Below, in pieces: positions 18,893 to 28,038 of a stretch of DNA of 64,000 nt; positions within the stretch are counted from its first letter, which is position 1; each line of letters opens with the position of its first letter. Source of the DNA: Hyphomicrobium sp. (GTDB taxonomy: Bacteria > Pseudomonadota > Alphaproteobacteria > Rhizobiales > Hyphomicrobiaceae); assembly GCA_019751875.1 (NCBI GenBank), contig JAIEMV010000003.1, positions 248,001-312,000 on the forward strand, written 5' to 3'. The notes below the pieces were generated by a model. The model was not told the DNA's origin. It saw only the letters and a program-made list of their open reading frames with translations, and searched no databases. The position numbers and the translations under genes are program-made.

Positions 18893-19315
18893 TCATCGGG
18901 GAGGGCTTTGGCCCTCCTCGATTTGTTTCATCTGAAGGTCGAGGGCGTAAAGGCCAACGTCCTTGGCACCGGCGCGGCAGTAAGAGGCGTAGCTGATGCG
19001 ATCGCCCCTGGCGGGATACGCCCAGCCGCCGGTGCCGCAGCGGATGTACTCGGCATTGGGGATCAGGGGACGGCAGTCCCGCTCAATCAGAAGCTTGGCG
19101 GTGCTGGCGTCTTCGCCTTCGATTTCGCTGACGATGAACATCAGCGTCCGGTGGTCGCGGCATCCGGTTGCGGGATAGGGGCTGCCGTCTGGCTGGATGA
19201 AGCGGTGCTTGGTGCCGAGCGGGTGGATGAGGGGTGCCTCGTCGGCGGCGATTGCGAGCCAAGGCACGAGACTGACAAGCGTGGCCGCGATCACGGATTT
19301 GAGGGCGTGTTGCAT
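18893..19315 (-). CDS. Hypothetical exported protein, 140 aa
   Basis: The start at 19315 gives a clean signal peptide (MQHALKSVIAATLVSLVPWLAIA). The mature domain has cysteines in TGCRD, ERDCRP, IRCGTG and SYCRAG, probably two disulfides. A GC hairpin (18897-18920) overlaps the 3' end between this gene and the convergent barrel gene. The gene diverges from the membrane protein at 19409, with a 20-bp perfect palindrome between them. Function unknown. Confidence 0.6.
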   Translation of the reverse strand: MQHALKSVIAATLVSLVPWLAIAADEAPLIHPLGTKHRFIQPDGSPYPATGCRDHRTLMFIVSEIEGEDASTAKLLIERDCRPLIPNAEYIRCGTGGWAYPARGDRISYASYCRAGAKDVGLYALDLQMKQIEEGQSPPR

Positions 19316-19368
19316 TGATGCCTTCTCATGCGAACGGTGCTTGACGGAACGTCGCTGGCGTCGGATCG

Positions 19369-19388
19369 GATGACTGACGTCAGTCATC
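19369..19388. promoter_or_regulatory. 20-bp perfect palindrome between divergent genes
   Basis: GATGACTGACGTCAGTCATC is perfectly self-complementary. It lies between the divergent genes starting at 19315 (minus) and about 19409 (plus), the position expected for a shared operator bound by a dimeric regulator. No regulator gene adjoins. Confidence 0.5.
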
Positions 19389-19408
19389 AGCGCGCGTGGG
19401 GTTCCACC

Positions 19409-20368
19409 GTGAGTTCGTTCAACCTATCGCATTCCGTTCTCGTCGTGGTAGGCGCGTTCTACGCGTTTGCAGGGCTGGTGGGGTTGCGCGCGTCGTTGCA
19501 GGGACGGCTGATCGACATTGCGATCGCCGGTATTTCAATGCAACCGCCGGGAAAAGCGGAGACGGCACGCGGGCTATGGCTGCTCGTCTCGTCGCTGGTG
19601 GTGCTGGCGGGCGGATTGTTTCTCGTGCTGAGGCTCGACTGGGCGGCGGCGGCGTTCGTGGTGTCGGCAGCCGGGCAGGCCATTTATCTCCTCCTCATCG
19701 CGCCTACGTACTTCGATCCGGAGGATCCGCCGGATGCGACGGGGCGGCAGCAAACCATCAACGCCTTCATCCTCTATTCGGCAGCGACGTTGTTCGTTCT
19801 GTGGGCTTACCGCACGGGCAAGTTGATGCCGCCGGGGGTCGTGGGATGGCCTCTCGTGATCGGGTTTCTTGGCGTGTTGGGCGGTGCGACGGCTTATGGC
19901 CTTTTCCGGTTCCTGTATCCACTTGCGCAAGGGCCGTTCGGATCTTCAGGCGCAGGCGACACCAAAGTCGACGGAGGCCATTCGAGTGAGGCGTTCGAAG
20001 ACGAGACCGACCGTGAGCCTGGGCCGCCGCTGGCGGACAGTCGGCGCATTCTCGTCATGTCGGAGTATCAATGCGATCCGCTCTGGACACATGATCCTGG
20101 GCGATCGGGCACGTTTTCACCGCGAGACCTGCCGCTGTCGGAGGCGCTGATCGAGGATTTGGAGGCGTGGTCGCGAAGCTACGACACGTCTTTCAATCTG
20201 GAAGACTTCAACAATCCGCATTGGAGCGAGGCCCAATACGCGGCCCACGACATGGCCGGGGTCGCGCTGGCGCGGCGGCTGAAGCGGGAACTGCCCGATC
20301 GGCAGATCTTCGTTTGGCGCAACGCCGATGGGGAGCCGGGTCATGTAGAGATCACGGCGGAGGATTGA
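19409..20368 (+). CDS. Hypothetical four-helix membrane protein with soluble C-terminal domain
   Basis: Four hydrophobic segments lie in the first 180 residues (VLVVVGAFYAFAGLVGL, LLVSSLVVLAGGLFLVL, FVVSAAGQAIYLLLIAP and the WPLVIGFLGVLGG region), followed by an acidic linker and a soluble domain of about 110 residues (ILVMSEYQCDPLWT ... DRQIFVWRNADGEPGHVEI). I do not recognise the family. The GTG at 19409 is preferred because GTGGGG precedes it; in-frame ATGs at 19328 and 19370 would place the palindrome inside the gene. Confidence 0.55.
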   Translation: MSSFNLSHSVLVVVGAFYAFAGLVGLRASLQGRLIDIAIAGISMQPPGKAETARGLWLLVSSLVVLAGGLFLVLRLDWAAAAFVVSAAGQAIYLLLIAPTYFDPEDPPDATGRQQTINAFILYSAATLFVLWAYRTGKLMPPGVVGWPLVIGFLGVLGGATAYGLFRFLYPLAQGPFGSSGAGDTKVDGGHSSEAFEDETDREPGPPLADSRRILVMSEYQCDPLWTHDPGRSGTFSPRDLPLSEALIEDLEAWSRSYDTSFNLEDFNNPHWSEAQYAAHDMAGVALARRLKRELPDRQIFVWRNADGEPGHVEITAED

Positions 20369-20409
20369 CGTGCGAGGCGGTTGCGCCGGCCCTGTAGCCG
20401 GGCTAATGT

Positions 20410-20424
20410 GAACAAACGTGGAAC
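20410..20424 (+). promoter_or_regulatory. LexA (SOS) box upstream of ssb
   Basis: GAAC-AAACGTG-GAAC, an exact GAAC-N7-GAAC site (alphaproteobacterial LexA box on the opposite strand), about 160 bp upstream of the ssb start. ssb belongs to the SOS regulon in several alphaproteobacteria. Confidence 0.7.
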
Positions 20425-20585
20425 GACCGCCCTCGGCTTGGTGCTGTCAAAGCGGTGGACAAGCGGTCAAGAGACGCTGTGCGTCTGGCTTCAAAGGTTA
20501 AGGTCGCTGCAACTCGATTCGATGAGCAGGGTTCTTGGTGACGGTTTCGCCCGCTCGGCGATGTGATGCAGAAAAGGAGTTCGAT

Positions 20586-21101
20586 ATGGCCGGATCGGTC
20601 AACAAGGTGATCCTCGTCGGAAACGTTGGTAAGGATCCCGAAATTCGCCGGACGCAGGATGGGCGCGCGATCGCCAACCTGTCTCTGGCGACGAGCGAGA
20701 CATGGCGCGACAAGGCTACGGGCGAGCGCAAGGAGAAGACGGAGTGGCACCGGGTGGTCGTGTTTAACGACAACTTGTGCAAGGTCGTGGAGCAGTATGT
20801 GCGCAAGGGCTCCAAGCTCTACATCGAAGGCCAGTTGCAAACACGCAAATGGACCGATCAGTCGGGTGCAGAGAAGTATTCGACGGAAGTTGTCCTACAG
20901 GGCTTTAACGGAACGCTGACTATGCTCGACGGTGCGCGCGGGGCTGCCGGTGGCATGGCCGAAAGCGGTCAGGTCGAATACGGCGGCGATGCGGGCTACG
21001 GTTCGTCGGGCGGATATGACAGCGCGCCGAAGCGCGGCGGTGCTGCCAAGAGCAGCGGAAAGTCTTTCGACAAGGCGCTGGATGACGAGATTCCGTTCTG
21101 A
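20586..21101 (+). CDS. ssb: Single-stranded DNA-binding protein
   Basis: SSB coats single-stranded DNA in replication, recombination and repair and recruits partners through its C-terminal tip. The 171-residue protein has the OB-fold domain (residues 1-112: [41 protein letters not shown]), a Gly/Ser-rich linker and the acidic tip DDEIPF. The start at 20586 follows AAGGAG. A LexA box lies upstream and an intrinsic terminator directly follows. Confidence 0.97.
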   Translation: MAGSVNKVILVGNVGKDPEIRRTQDGRAIANLSLATSETWRDKATGERKEKTEWHRVVVFNDNLCKVVEQYVRKGSKLYIEGQLQTRKWTDQSGAEKYSTEVVLQGFNGTLTMLDGARGAAGGMAESGQVEYGGDAGYGSSGGYDSAPKRGGAAKSSGKSFDKALDDEIPF

Positions 21102-21124
21102 TCAGGGCGTCACGGATTCATATG

Positions 21125-21159
21125 AAAAGCCCCGCTGCTGGGATGCAGCGGGGCTTTTT
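21125..21159 (+). terminator. Intrinsic terminator after ssb
   Basis: A 14-bp perfect stem, AAAAGCCCCGCTGC with GCAGCGGGGCTTTT, a six-base loop and a following T. The flanking A- and T-runs make it usable on both strands, so it may also end the convergent PRC-barrel gene. Confidence 0.9.
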
Positions 21160-21185
21160 GTTTGCGCTTTGGGAGCATCCGACGA

Positions 21186-21851
21186 TCAAGGCGTGGCGGG
21201 AGCCGGTGTAGCCGGCGCTTCCGGAGCGGCTGGAGCCGGAGTGTCGGCGGGCTTTGCGGCATCGACGGCGCCCTGCACGGCTTCCTTCGCCTTTTCGTAT
21301 GCAGGGGTGGCAGCTTCCTTCGCCTTTTCGTAGGCTTCGGCGGCCTTCTGCTTGGCTTCCTCGAGAGCGGGCTTGGCTTTTTCGACCGCGTCGTTGGTCG
21401 TGGCTGCCGTCTTGTCCTTCAGCTCGAGTGCCTTTTCCTTGGCGCGGTTCCAAAGCGACTTCTTCGGCTGTGCCCGTTCGTAGGCAGGAGCGGCGTCAAG
21501 CGCTTCCTTGGTCGCCTCGGCGAGCGTGACCGACAGTTCGCCCGCTGCTTCTTCGAACTTCAATGCAGAGAGTTGTACGCCGATTTTCTTCTCGGCCATC
21601 CCGAGAAAACCGCCGGTGCCCATTACGACGCCGACGACAGTGTTGCCGTCGGTGATGATCAAGTCTTCGATATCGCCAATGATCTTTCCATCCGGGCCTT
21701 TCACCTTGGCTCCGATGAAGTGATCCTTGGCGAGGTATTCGTCCGCCGTCTGGCTCTTGATGAATACGCCGGCTGCCGGCGCGGCCGTCTCAGCCACGGC
21801 TGCGGTCGCGAGAAGGGCGAGGGCGGCGGCGCCGCAGATGAACGTCTTCAT
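21186..21851 (-). CDS. Exported PRC-barrel protein with LEA-like helical repeat tail
   Basis: After a signal peptide (MKTFICGAAALALLATAAVA), residues about 30-105 form a PRC-barrel domain (FIGAKVKGPDGKIIGDIEDLII, then VVGVVMGTGGFLGMAEKKIGV). Residues 125-205 are Ala/Lys/Glu-rich amphipathic repeats (KAKEAATPAYEKAKEA) like LEA or apolipoprotein helices, and the end is Ala/Pro low complexity. Related proteins are common in Hyphomicrobiales and are thought to act in the periplasm under stress; the precise role is unknown. Confidence 0.8.
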   Translation of the reverse strand: MKTFICGAAALALLATAAVAETAAPAAGVFIKSQTADEYLAKDHFIGAKVKGPDGKIIGDIEDLIITDGNTVVGVVMGTGGFLGMAEKKIGVQLSALKFEEAAGELSVTLAEATKEALDAAPAYERAQPKKSLWNRAKEKALELKDKTAATTNDAVEKAKPALEEAKQKAAEAYEKAKEAATPAYEKAKEAVQGAVDAAKPADTPAPAAPEAPATPAPATP

Positions 21852-22220
21852 TGCTGATACCCCTTGGATTTGTGACCGCCTATCCGGTGACAGAGCGGCG
21901 TCGTCACGCGTGACTTGGGCTCTTAGGGCCCTGACGATCGCGCTGGAAATAGTGCGGGAGTGTGTCTAGAGCAAGTCACCGGCCGAGGACTGTACGGAAG
22001 CAGCGCTTAAGTTCAAGAATTGCAAAGCTAATTCGGGATGAACTGATCTGGGGAGAATGGCCCGAGCGGCATCGCGCGCGGTTGCCGGACCGGTCGGGGC
22101 GGGCTAGACAACTTCATTATTCAACAGCGGGCTCCCGGCCGGGGCCGGCAAGCGGCCTGGACACCGGCCGACGGGACGGCGGATCGACCGCTCTTCCGGT
22201 GCGACGAGGAACGGACACTC

Positions 22221-24971
22221 TTGGCAGACAATCGCGACGACGACACGCCCGGCTCAGAAGGTCCGAGCGACATTCGGCCGGTGCAGATCATCGACGAGAT
22301 GAAGCGCTCGTACCTCGAGTACGCGATGAGCGTGATCATCTCCCGTGCGCTTCCCGACGTGCGCGACGGCTTGAAGCCGGTGCATCGCCGCATCCTCTAT
22401 GCGATGCAGGAACTGGGGCTCGACTGGAACAAGAAATACGTCAAGTCGGCGCGCATCGTCGGCGAGGTGATGGGCAAGTATCACCCGCACGGCAACCTTG
22501 CGATTTATGACGCGCTCGTGCGTCTGGCGCAGGACTTCTCCATGCGGCTGCCGCTGATTGACGGGCAGGGCAATTTCGGCTCCGTCGATGGCGATCCGGC
22601 CGCGGCCGAACGTTACACGGAATCTCGGCTGCAGAAGGTGGCCGGCTACCTGCTCGACGATCTCGACAAGGAGACGGTCGAGTTCAAGGAAAACTACGAC
22701 GGGACCTTGCAGGAGCCGTCGGTGCTGCCGGCGAAGTTTCCCAACCTGCTGGTCAACGGCGCAGGCGGCATCGCGGTCGGCATGGCCACGAACATCCCGC
22801 CGCATAACCTGGGCGAAGTGATCGATGCGTGTCTTGCGCATCTCGACAATCCCGAGATCACCATCGACGAACTTTGCCAGATCGTGCCCGGCCCTGATTT
22901 TCCCACTGGCGGCCTTATCCTCGGGCGGGGCGGCATTCTCTCGGCCTATCACAAGGGTCGCGGCTCGATCATCATGCGCGCGAAGGTGCACACGGAAAAC
23001 GTGCGCAAAGACCGCGAGGCGCTCGTCGTCACGGCGATCCCCTACCAGGTGAACAAGAAGACGCTGATCGAGAAGATCGCGGATCTGGTGCGGGAAAAGC
23101 GGGTCGAAGGGATCTCCGACCTGTGGGACGAATCCAACCGCGAAGGCATGCGGATCGTCATCGAATTGAAGCGGGACGCGATCGCGGACGTGGTGCTCAA
23201 TCAGCTGTGGCGGTTCTCGGATCTCCAAACGACGTTCGGCGCGAACATGATCGCGCTCAACGGGGGACGGCCGGAGCAGCTCAACCTGAAGGATATGATC
23301 GAGGCCTTTACCAACTTCCGTCAGGAGGTGGTGACGCGGCGCACGAAGTATCTGCTGCATAAGGCGCGGGACCGTGCGCACGTGTTGGTGGGATTGGCCA
23401 TTGCGGTGGCCAACATCGACGAGGTGATCCGGGTCATCCGCTATGCCCCCTCGCCGGCGGAGGCCAAAGACCAGCTCATGGCGCGCGATTGGCCGGCGAA
23501 GGACATGGCGCCGTTGATCGATTTGATCGCCGATCCGCGGCACCGGCTCAGCGCGGACGACACGTACCGCCTCTCCGAAGAACAGGCAAAGGCGATCCTC
23601 GACCTGCGGCTTGCCCGCCTGACGGCGCTGGGTCGCGATGAGATTGCCGACGAGTTGAAAAAGCTCGCGCTGGAGATCCAGGACTATCTCGACATCCTGT
23701 CGTCGCGCGCACGCATCTTCGATATCATCCGAAGCGAACTCACCGACGTGAAGACGCAATTCGCGACGGCGCGCAAGACCGAGATCGTCGACATCGAGGG
23801 TGAGGTCGAGGACGAAGATCTCATTCAGCGCGAGGACGTCGTCGTCACCGTCAGCCACAAGGGTTACATCAAGCGGGTCCCCCTTTCGACCTACCGTGCG
23901 CAGCGGCGCGGCGGCAAGGGCCGTTCCGGCATGGCGACTCGGGACGAGGATTTCGTCACGCAGATGTTCGTGACATCGACGCATACGCCGGTTCTGTTCT
24001 TCTCTTCGCGCGGCATGTGCTACCGGATGAAGGTGTGGCGTTTGCCGGCCGCGACCCCGCAATCACCGGGCAAGGCGCTTGTGAACCTGCTGCCGCTGGA
24101 GGCGGGCGAAGTCATCACATCTATCCTGCTGCTGCCTGAGGACGACGAGACATGGGCGTCGCTCGAGCTCGTGTTTGCGACGCGCTCAGGCAACATCCGC
24201 CGCAACTCGCTCACGGATTTCGAGAACATCAATCGCAACGGCAAGATCGCGATGAAGCTCGATGAGGGCGATCGCATCGTTTCGGTGGCGATCGCGCGGC
24301 CTGACGACGACGTGCTGCTGACGACGGCGCAGGGGCAGTGCATCCGTTTCCTCATCGGAGAAGAAGTTCGCCTCTTCAAGGGCCGCGATTCGGATGGCGT
24401 GCGCGGAATTCGCCTGGAGGACGGCGACGAGGTGATCTCGATGGCGATTCTCAATCACGTCGACGCGTCGCCGGCGGAGCGTGTGGCCTACTTGAAGCAG
24501 GCCGCTCAGATGCGACGCGCGACGGGTGATGAGGAGGCGGAGACCGTCGGTGCCGAGCCGGAAACGGAAGAGGGTGCCGACGAGGGTGCCGACCTGACGC
24601 CGGAGCGGTATGCGGAGTTGGGTGCTCGCGAGCAGTTCGTGCTGACCGTGTCGGAGCGGGGCTTCGGAAAGCGCACGTCGAGCTACGAGGTGCGCACGAG
24701 CGGCCGCGGCGGCAAGGGCATCGTCTCCATGGTGGTGAATGAGCGCAACGGCAATCTCGTCGCTTCGTTCCCCGTGGAGCACTCCGACCAGATCATGCTG
24801 GTCACGGATGGCGGGCAGCTGATCCGGTGTCCGGTGGACGATGTCCGCATCGCCGGCCGCAATACTCAGGGTGTGCGCATCTTTAAGACCGATGCAGATG
24901 AAAAGGTCGTCTCCGTCGAATGCATTTCCGAGGGTGACGACGAGAACGGCGAGGCCGGCGCGGAGGACTAG
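22221..24971 (+). CDS. gyrA: DNA gyrase subunit A
   Basis: GyrA with GyrB introduces negative supercoils by a double-strand passage reaction. The 916-residue protein has the catalytic Tyr132 in [11 protein letters not shown] (E. coli Tyr122), the breakage-reunion domain, and a C-terminal beta-pinwheel with the GyrA box QRRGGKG, which separates it from ParC. It starts with TTG at 22221 after GAGGAA; a different start is possible. The quinolone-determining region reads [13 protein letters not shown]: Asn92 and Leu93 stand where E. coli has Asp82 and Ser83. Acidic stretches before the pinwheel's last blades and at the C-terminus are usual for the family. Confidence 0.97.
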   Translation: MADNRDDDTPGSEGPSDIRPVQIIDEMKRSYLEYAMSVIISRALPDVRDGLKPVHRRILYAMQELGLDWNKKYVKSARIVGEVMGKYHPHGNLAIYDALVRLAQDFSMRLPLIDGQGNFGSVDGDPAAAERYTESRLQKVAGYLLDDLDKETVEFKENYDGTLQEPSVLPAKFPNLLVNGAGGIAVGMATNIPPHNLGEVIDACLAHLDNPEITIDELCQIVPGPDFPTGGLILGRGGILSAYHKGRGSIIMRAKVHTENVRKDREALVVTAIPYQVNKKTLIEKIADLVREKRVEGISDLWDESNREGMRIVIELKRDAIADVVLNQLWRFSDLQTTFGANMIALNGGRPEQLNLKDMIEAFTNFRQEVVTRRTKYLLHKARDRAHVLVGLAIAVANIDEVIRVIRYAPSPAEAKDQLMARDWPAKDMAPLIDLIADPRHRLSADDTYRLSEEQAKAILDLRLARLTALGRDEIADELKKLALEIQDYLDILSSRARIFDIIRSELTDVKTQFATARKTEIVDIEGEVEDEDLIQREDVVVTVSHKGYIKRVPLSTYRAQRRGGKGRSGMATRDEDFVTQMFVTSTHTPVLFFSSRGMCYRMKVWRLPAATPQSPGKALVNLLPLEAGEVITSILLLPEDDETWASLELVFATRSGNIRRNSLTDFENINRNGKIAMKLDEGDRIVSVAIARPDDDVLLTTAQGQCIRFLIGEEVRLFKGRDSDGVRGIRLEDGDEVISMAILNHVDASPAERVAYLKQAAQMRRATGDEEAETVGAEPETEEGADEGADLTPERYAELGAREQFVLTVSERGFGKRTSSYEVRTSGRGGKGIVSMVVNERNGNLVASFPVEHSDQIMLVTDGGQLIRCPVDDVRIAGRNTQGVRIFKTDADEKVVSVECISEGDDENGEAGAED

Positions 24972-24983
24972 CCGCGCGCCCCG

Positions 24984-25775
24984 TCAGTTCAACGGCGAGG
25001 GGCGATTGCGTTCGATCGCCATGAGAGCCGCCGACACCGGGCACATATCGGCGATGGCGCGCCAGTTCCGCAACGCGATCTGGTGGCGGCTCTTTTGCGA
25101 GATGAGGCCATCCGCCTTGAAGCGCGACATGAGCCGCGACAGCGTGTCGGCGTTCAGCGCCAGATGCTGGGCGATCTCGGTGCGCGAGAGCGGCAGCTCG
25201 ATGGCGATCGTCGCGCCCGCTGCAACGCCCAATTCCAGAGCCATTTCAATCAGGAACGCGGCAAGCCGTTGCGGTCCGTCGAGCGTCGCCAAAATCGCCG
25301 CGTGGAGGCCCGCGCGACTGGCTTGACGGTCGCGCTGGCGATCGTAGGCGGCGAGCAGGTCCGGATCTGTGGCGAGCAGGCGGAGCATCGCTTTCGATTT
25401 GTAGCGCAGCGCCTCCGCGGGGGTGGCAGCGACGAGCGCGCGTTCGGAGAAGTTGGGCACGGCACCCGCTGCGATCACATCGCCAGGGAAATAGAGCGTG
25501 ATGAGGCCGGCCTCGCTGGTGGCCATGGCGATACGAGTCGAGACGACACCGGACTGCAAGGCGAAGATCAGATCATCCTGCGCAGGGGTGAGGAGGATGC
25601 GCTGGCGCTGGCGCAGCTTCAGAGAGGTTGCCTGACTGTCGAGCGCCGCGAGGCGGGTGAGAAAAGCGCCGGGCGTGCGCTGTGCTGGTGCGAATGTCTG
25701 GGCGCGCGTGTTGGTTTGCTGTCGCTCGCGATCTCTGAGGGTCATAGCGTGTCCGATCCCGGTTGAGGGCTTCAT
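24984..25775 (-). CDS. Crp/Fnr-family transcriptional regulator
   Basis: A 263-residue Crp/Fnr protein: an N-terminal sensor beta-roll (LYFPGDVIAAGAVPN near the middle) and a C-terminal winged helix with LSRTEIAQHLALNADTLSRLMSRFKADGLI, the FNR/FixK type of recognition helix (E..T(L/I)SR). No N-terminal cysteine cluster, so it should not bind an Fe-S cluster itself. The start is uncertain: ATGs at 25775 and 25745 and a GTG at 25796 all lack a strong ribosome site. Two FNR-type boxes stand in the divergent region between it and ompW, so it may control both. Confidence 0.8.
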   Translation of the reverse strand: MKPSTGIGHAMTLRDRERQQTNTRAQTFAPAQRTPGAFLTRLAALDSQATSLKLRQRQRILLTPAQDDLIFALQSGVVSTRIAMATSEAGLITLYFPGDVIAAGAVPNFSERALVAATPAEALRYKSKAMLRLLATDPDLLAAYDRQRDRQASRAGLHAAILATLDGPQRLAAFLIEMALELGVAAGATIAIELPLSRTEIAQHLALNADTLSRLMSRFKADGLISQKSRHQIALRNWRAIADMCPVSAALMAIERNRPSPLN

Positions 25776-25822
25776 GAGCCCCGGTGTCGAGATCACGGTC
25801 TGCGCATTGCACGGTTCGAGCT

Positions 25823-25836
25823 TTGACGAACATCAA
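25823..25836. promoter_or_regulatory. FNR/FixK-type box 1
   Basis: TTGAC-GAAC-ATCAA, a full match to TTGAY-N4-RTCAA, centred 54 bp before the presumed start of the Crp/Fnr gene. The position suits autoregulation. Confidence 0.65.
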
Positions 25837-25894
25837 CATTGGGCCGAGGTGCGACGCGATGGATGGGCGGAACGCGTTCGCCGATGCCGTCGGG

Positions 25895-25908
25895 TTGATC
25901 CACGTCAA
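25895..25908. promoter_or_regulatory. FNR/FixK-type box 2
   Basis: TTGAT-CCAC-GTCAA, a second full match to TTGAY-N4-RTCAA, 72 bp centre-to-centre from box 1 and about 183 bp upstream of the ompW start, a suitable place for an ompW promoter. Confidence 0.65.
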
Positions 25909-26084
25909 GGGTGGCGTGTCGTCAGTGCAACACTCGATGTGTGAGCCGCGCTTTGCTGATCTCAGTCAGGCAGCGGCACGAAGCGGCACTGGGCGAATCC
26001 TGCGACGGATTTATGGATGGAAGGGAGAACGGTTCGGCGGAGGGGGGAAGACTTCAGCTGGCCCGCAGAGACAGGGGATTTCAC

Positions 26085-26768
26085 ATGCTCAAAATGGGAT
26101 CGCGTTTCAAAGCGTTTATGGCGGGTCTTGCCGTGGCTGGCGCGATGGCCGGAGCGGCCGTTCCTGCGCAGGCGGGCGATTACAGCGGCGACATGCTGGT
26201 GCGCGTGCAGGGAACGTATCTGAACTTCAATGACGAGAGTTCGCCAAGTGGCCTCGAACTCGACGATCAGTTCATTCCAACGCTGACGTTGACCTACTTC
26301 TTGAACAAGAACTTGGCAGTTGAGCTTTTCTGCTGCTTCGCTAATTTGGACGCAGAATTGAATGGCTCGAACGTCGCCGACTTCTGGGTGTTCCCACCCG
26401 CTCTAACGCTGCAATACCACTTTGATAGCATGGGCGCCTTCAAGCCGTATGTCGGCGCAGGTATCCAGTACATCCTGCCGTTCGACGAAGAGGGCGTGGG
26501 CGCTTTAGGTACGAGCCGAGTTGAAATTGATGATGCGCTGGGGTTCACTTTGCAAGCGGGTGTGGACATCGAAGTTGGCCAGGGTTGGTATCTGAACGCG
26601 GACGTGAAAAAGACCTGGATTGATCACGATGTCTCGTCGCGCGGCGGTGTTAATGCCGACTTCAATGCCGAGATCGATCCGTGGATCTTCTCGGTTGGTC
26701 TTGGCTATCGCTTCAATCTGTCCGACATCTTCGGGTCGCGGCACGCAGAAGCGGTTCCCATCAAGTAA
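26085..26768 (+). CDS. ompW: OmpW-family outer-membrane beta-barrel protein
   Basis: A 227-residue protein with a signal peptide (cleavage after PAQA) and the OmpW pattern: DMLVRVQGTYLNF, a LDDQFIPTLTLTYFLNKNLAVEL strand pair, PPALTLQYHF, FKPYVGAGIQYILPF and a C-terminal WIFSVGLGYRF. OmpW forms an eight-strand barrel with a hydrophobic channel in the outer membrane. In enterobacteria ompW responds to oxygen through FNR; two FNR-type boxes lie upstream here. An intrinsic terminator follows. Confidence 0.9.
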   Translation: MLKMGSRFKAFMAGLAVAGAMAGAAVPAQAGDYSGDMLVRVQGTYLNFNDESSPSGLELDDQFIPTLTLTYFLNKNLAVELFCCFANLDAELNGSNVADFWVFPPALTLQYHFDSMGAFKPYVGAGIQYILPFDEEGVGALGTSRVEIDDALGFTLQAGVDIEVGQGWYLNADVKKTWIDHDVSSRGGVNADFNAEIDPWIFSVGLGYRFNLSDIFGSRHAEAVPIK

Positions 26769-26790
26769 TCCCGGTTTCACCTGGGGAAGT

Positions 26791-26830
26791 GAAGAGGCCC
26801 GCTCGACAGAGCGGGCTTCTTTGTTTTTTT
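26791..26830 (+). terminator. Intrinsic terminator after ompW
   Basis: Stem GCCCGCTC/GAGCGGGC extended by GAAG/CTTC across a small bulge, a GACA loop, then TTTGTTTTTTT. Confidence 0.85.
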
Positions 26831-26831
26831 G

Positions 26832-26873
26832 GCACCCGGCGACTCCGCTTGCGCGGAGCCAGCCGCCGGGTGC
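26832..26873 (+). repeat. Nested palindromic repeat, copy A
   Basis: Outer arms GCACCCGGCG and CGCCGGGTGC enclose an inner hairpin CTCCGC-TTGC-GCGGAG. It lies between the ompW terminator and coaD. Confidence 0.7.
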
Positions 26874-26954
26874 GGTGGTTTTCGTTCATCTTAACCGCAG
26901 GGCCGGCGGTGGCGTGGCCTTGCCGGAGAAGAGCGATGCGGGCTAGATGGCCTC

Positions 26955-27461
26955 ATGGCAGCGCTCATCGGCTTCTACTCCGGCTCTTTCGATCCCGTCA
27001 CCCATGGCCACACCGACGTGATCGCGCGGGCGTGCCGCCTCGTCGATGCGCTCGTGATCGGGATCGGGACCAATCCCGGCAAGGCGCCTCTGTTCACGGC
27101 AGGCGAGCGCGTCGAGATGCTGGACGAGGAGACGCGGGGCATCGCCAAGCGTTCCGGCACCGACGTGCGCATTGTGACATTCCAGGGGCTGGCGGTGGAT
27201 GCGGCGCGCACGCATGGGGCCTCGATCATTTTCCGCGGTCTGCGCGACGGCACTGACTTCGACTACGAAATGCAGATGGCCGGAATGAATGGCGAGATGG
27301 CGCCCGATGTCGAGACGGTGTTCGTGGCAGCCTCTCCGAACGTGCGGCACATCGCGGCGAACCTCGTGCGGGCGGTGGCCTTGATGGGAGGCGATCCGTC
27401 GCCGTTCGTGTCGAAGGCCGTGGCGCAGCGGCTCTCGGCCAAGGCGCAACGCAGGGACTAA
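26955..27461 (+). CDS. coaD: Phosphopantetheine adenylyltransferase
   Basis: CoaD transfers AMP from ATP to 4'-phosphopantetheine, the penultimate step of coenzyme A synthesis. The 168-residue protein shows the nucleotidyltransferase motif [10 protein letters not shown] (residues about 10-19), the substrate loop [15 protein letters not shown], and the C-terminal MGGDPSPFV. The length is normal. The alkyltransferase-like gene starts four bases after its stop, so the two are co-transcribed. Confidence 0.95.
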   Translation: MAALIGFYSGSFDPVTHGHTDVIARACRLVDALVIGIGTNPGKAPLFTAGERVEMLDEETRGIAKRSGTDVRIVTFQGLAVDAARTHGASIIFRGLRDGTDFDYEMQMAGMNGEMAPDVETVFVAASPNVRHIAANLVRAVALMGGDPSPFVSKAVAQRLSAKAQRRD

Positions 27462-27465
27462 CGCC

Positions 27466-27906
27466 ATGGCGAAGTCGCCGGCGTTTGCGCGGATCAAATC
27501 GGACGTTCTGGCGATCGTCGCGGCTATCCCGGAGGGTCAGGTTGCGAGCGCGGCTGACCTAGGGCGGCAGATCGATGTGCCCGCGCGGCATGTGGCCTAC
27601 ATTCTGACCACCTTGGACGACGGCGAGCGCAGCGTGACGCCGTGGTGGCGCGTGGTGGCGGATGGCGGAGCGATCGGTCGGCACAAGCGGCGCGAGGATC
27701 AGATTGCGGGTCTGAGGCGGGATGGGGTGACGGTTTCCGCAGCGGGCGTAGTCGCCGACTTTGCGGCGCGCCGTGTGACGGCGCTTAAGGCGCCGCCGTC
27801 GGGTGTCACGCGGCGACCGGAGACTTCAATCGCGCCAGTCAGGGGCCCGAGCGAGGCCCCACGGCGGGCGCGGGGATCGAAGGGCGCACCTAAATCCTCG
27901 GTTTGA
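27466..27906 (+). CDS. Alkyltransferase-like (ATL) DNA-binding protein
   Basis: A 146-residue protein whose first 90 residues match the DNA-binding domain of O6-alkylguanine alkyltransferases: IPEGQVASAADLGRQI, the RHVAYILTTL recognition helix, and TPWWRVVADGG. In repair enzymes the last motif is PCHR with the acceptor cysteine; here Trp replaces Cys, as in ATL proteins, which bind alkylated DNA and hand it to nucleotide-excision repair without repairing it themselves. The second position is also Trp rather than His. The C-terminal 50 residues are basic and probably disordered. Confidence 0.75.
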   Translation: MAKSPAFARIKSDVLAIVAAIPEGQVASAADLGRQIDVPARHVAYILTTLDDGERSVTPWWRVVADGGAIGRHKRREDQIAGLRRDGVTVSAAGVVADFAARRVTALKAPPSGVTRRPETSIAPVRGPSEAPRRARGSKGAPKSSV

Positions 27907-28038
27907 GACGAAAACAGCAGCGTTGTGCGGGCTCGCCTTGCCAGGGGCAGGCTGAGTCGCCATAAGGGCGCCATGCGGCGGGCGTCCTGATGGGCGTGCG
28001 AAGCAGAATGATCAACGGCCTTTCAAGGACCTCCGCCG

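Noticed and set aside
22254..24062. Long minus-strand frame (602 codons) opposite gyrA
   Set aside because: Antisense shadow of a strongly conserved gene in high-GC DNA; the translation has no recognisable domain.
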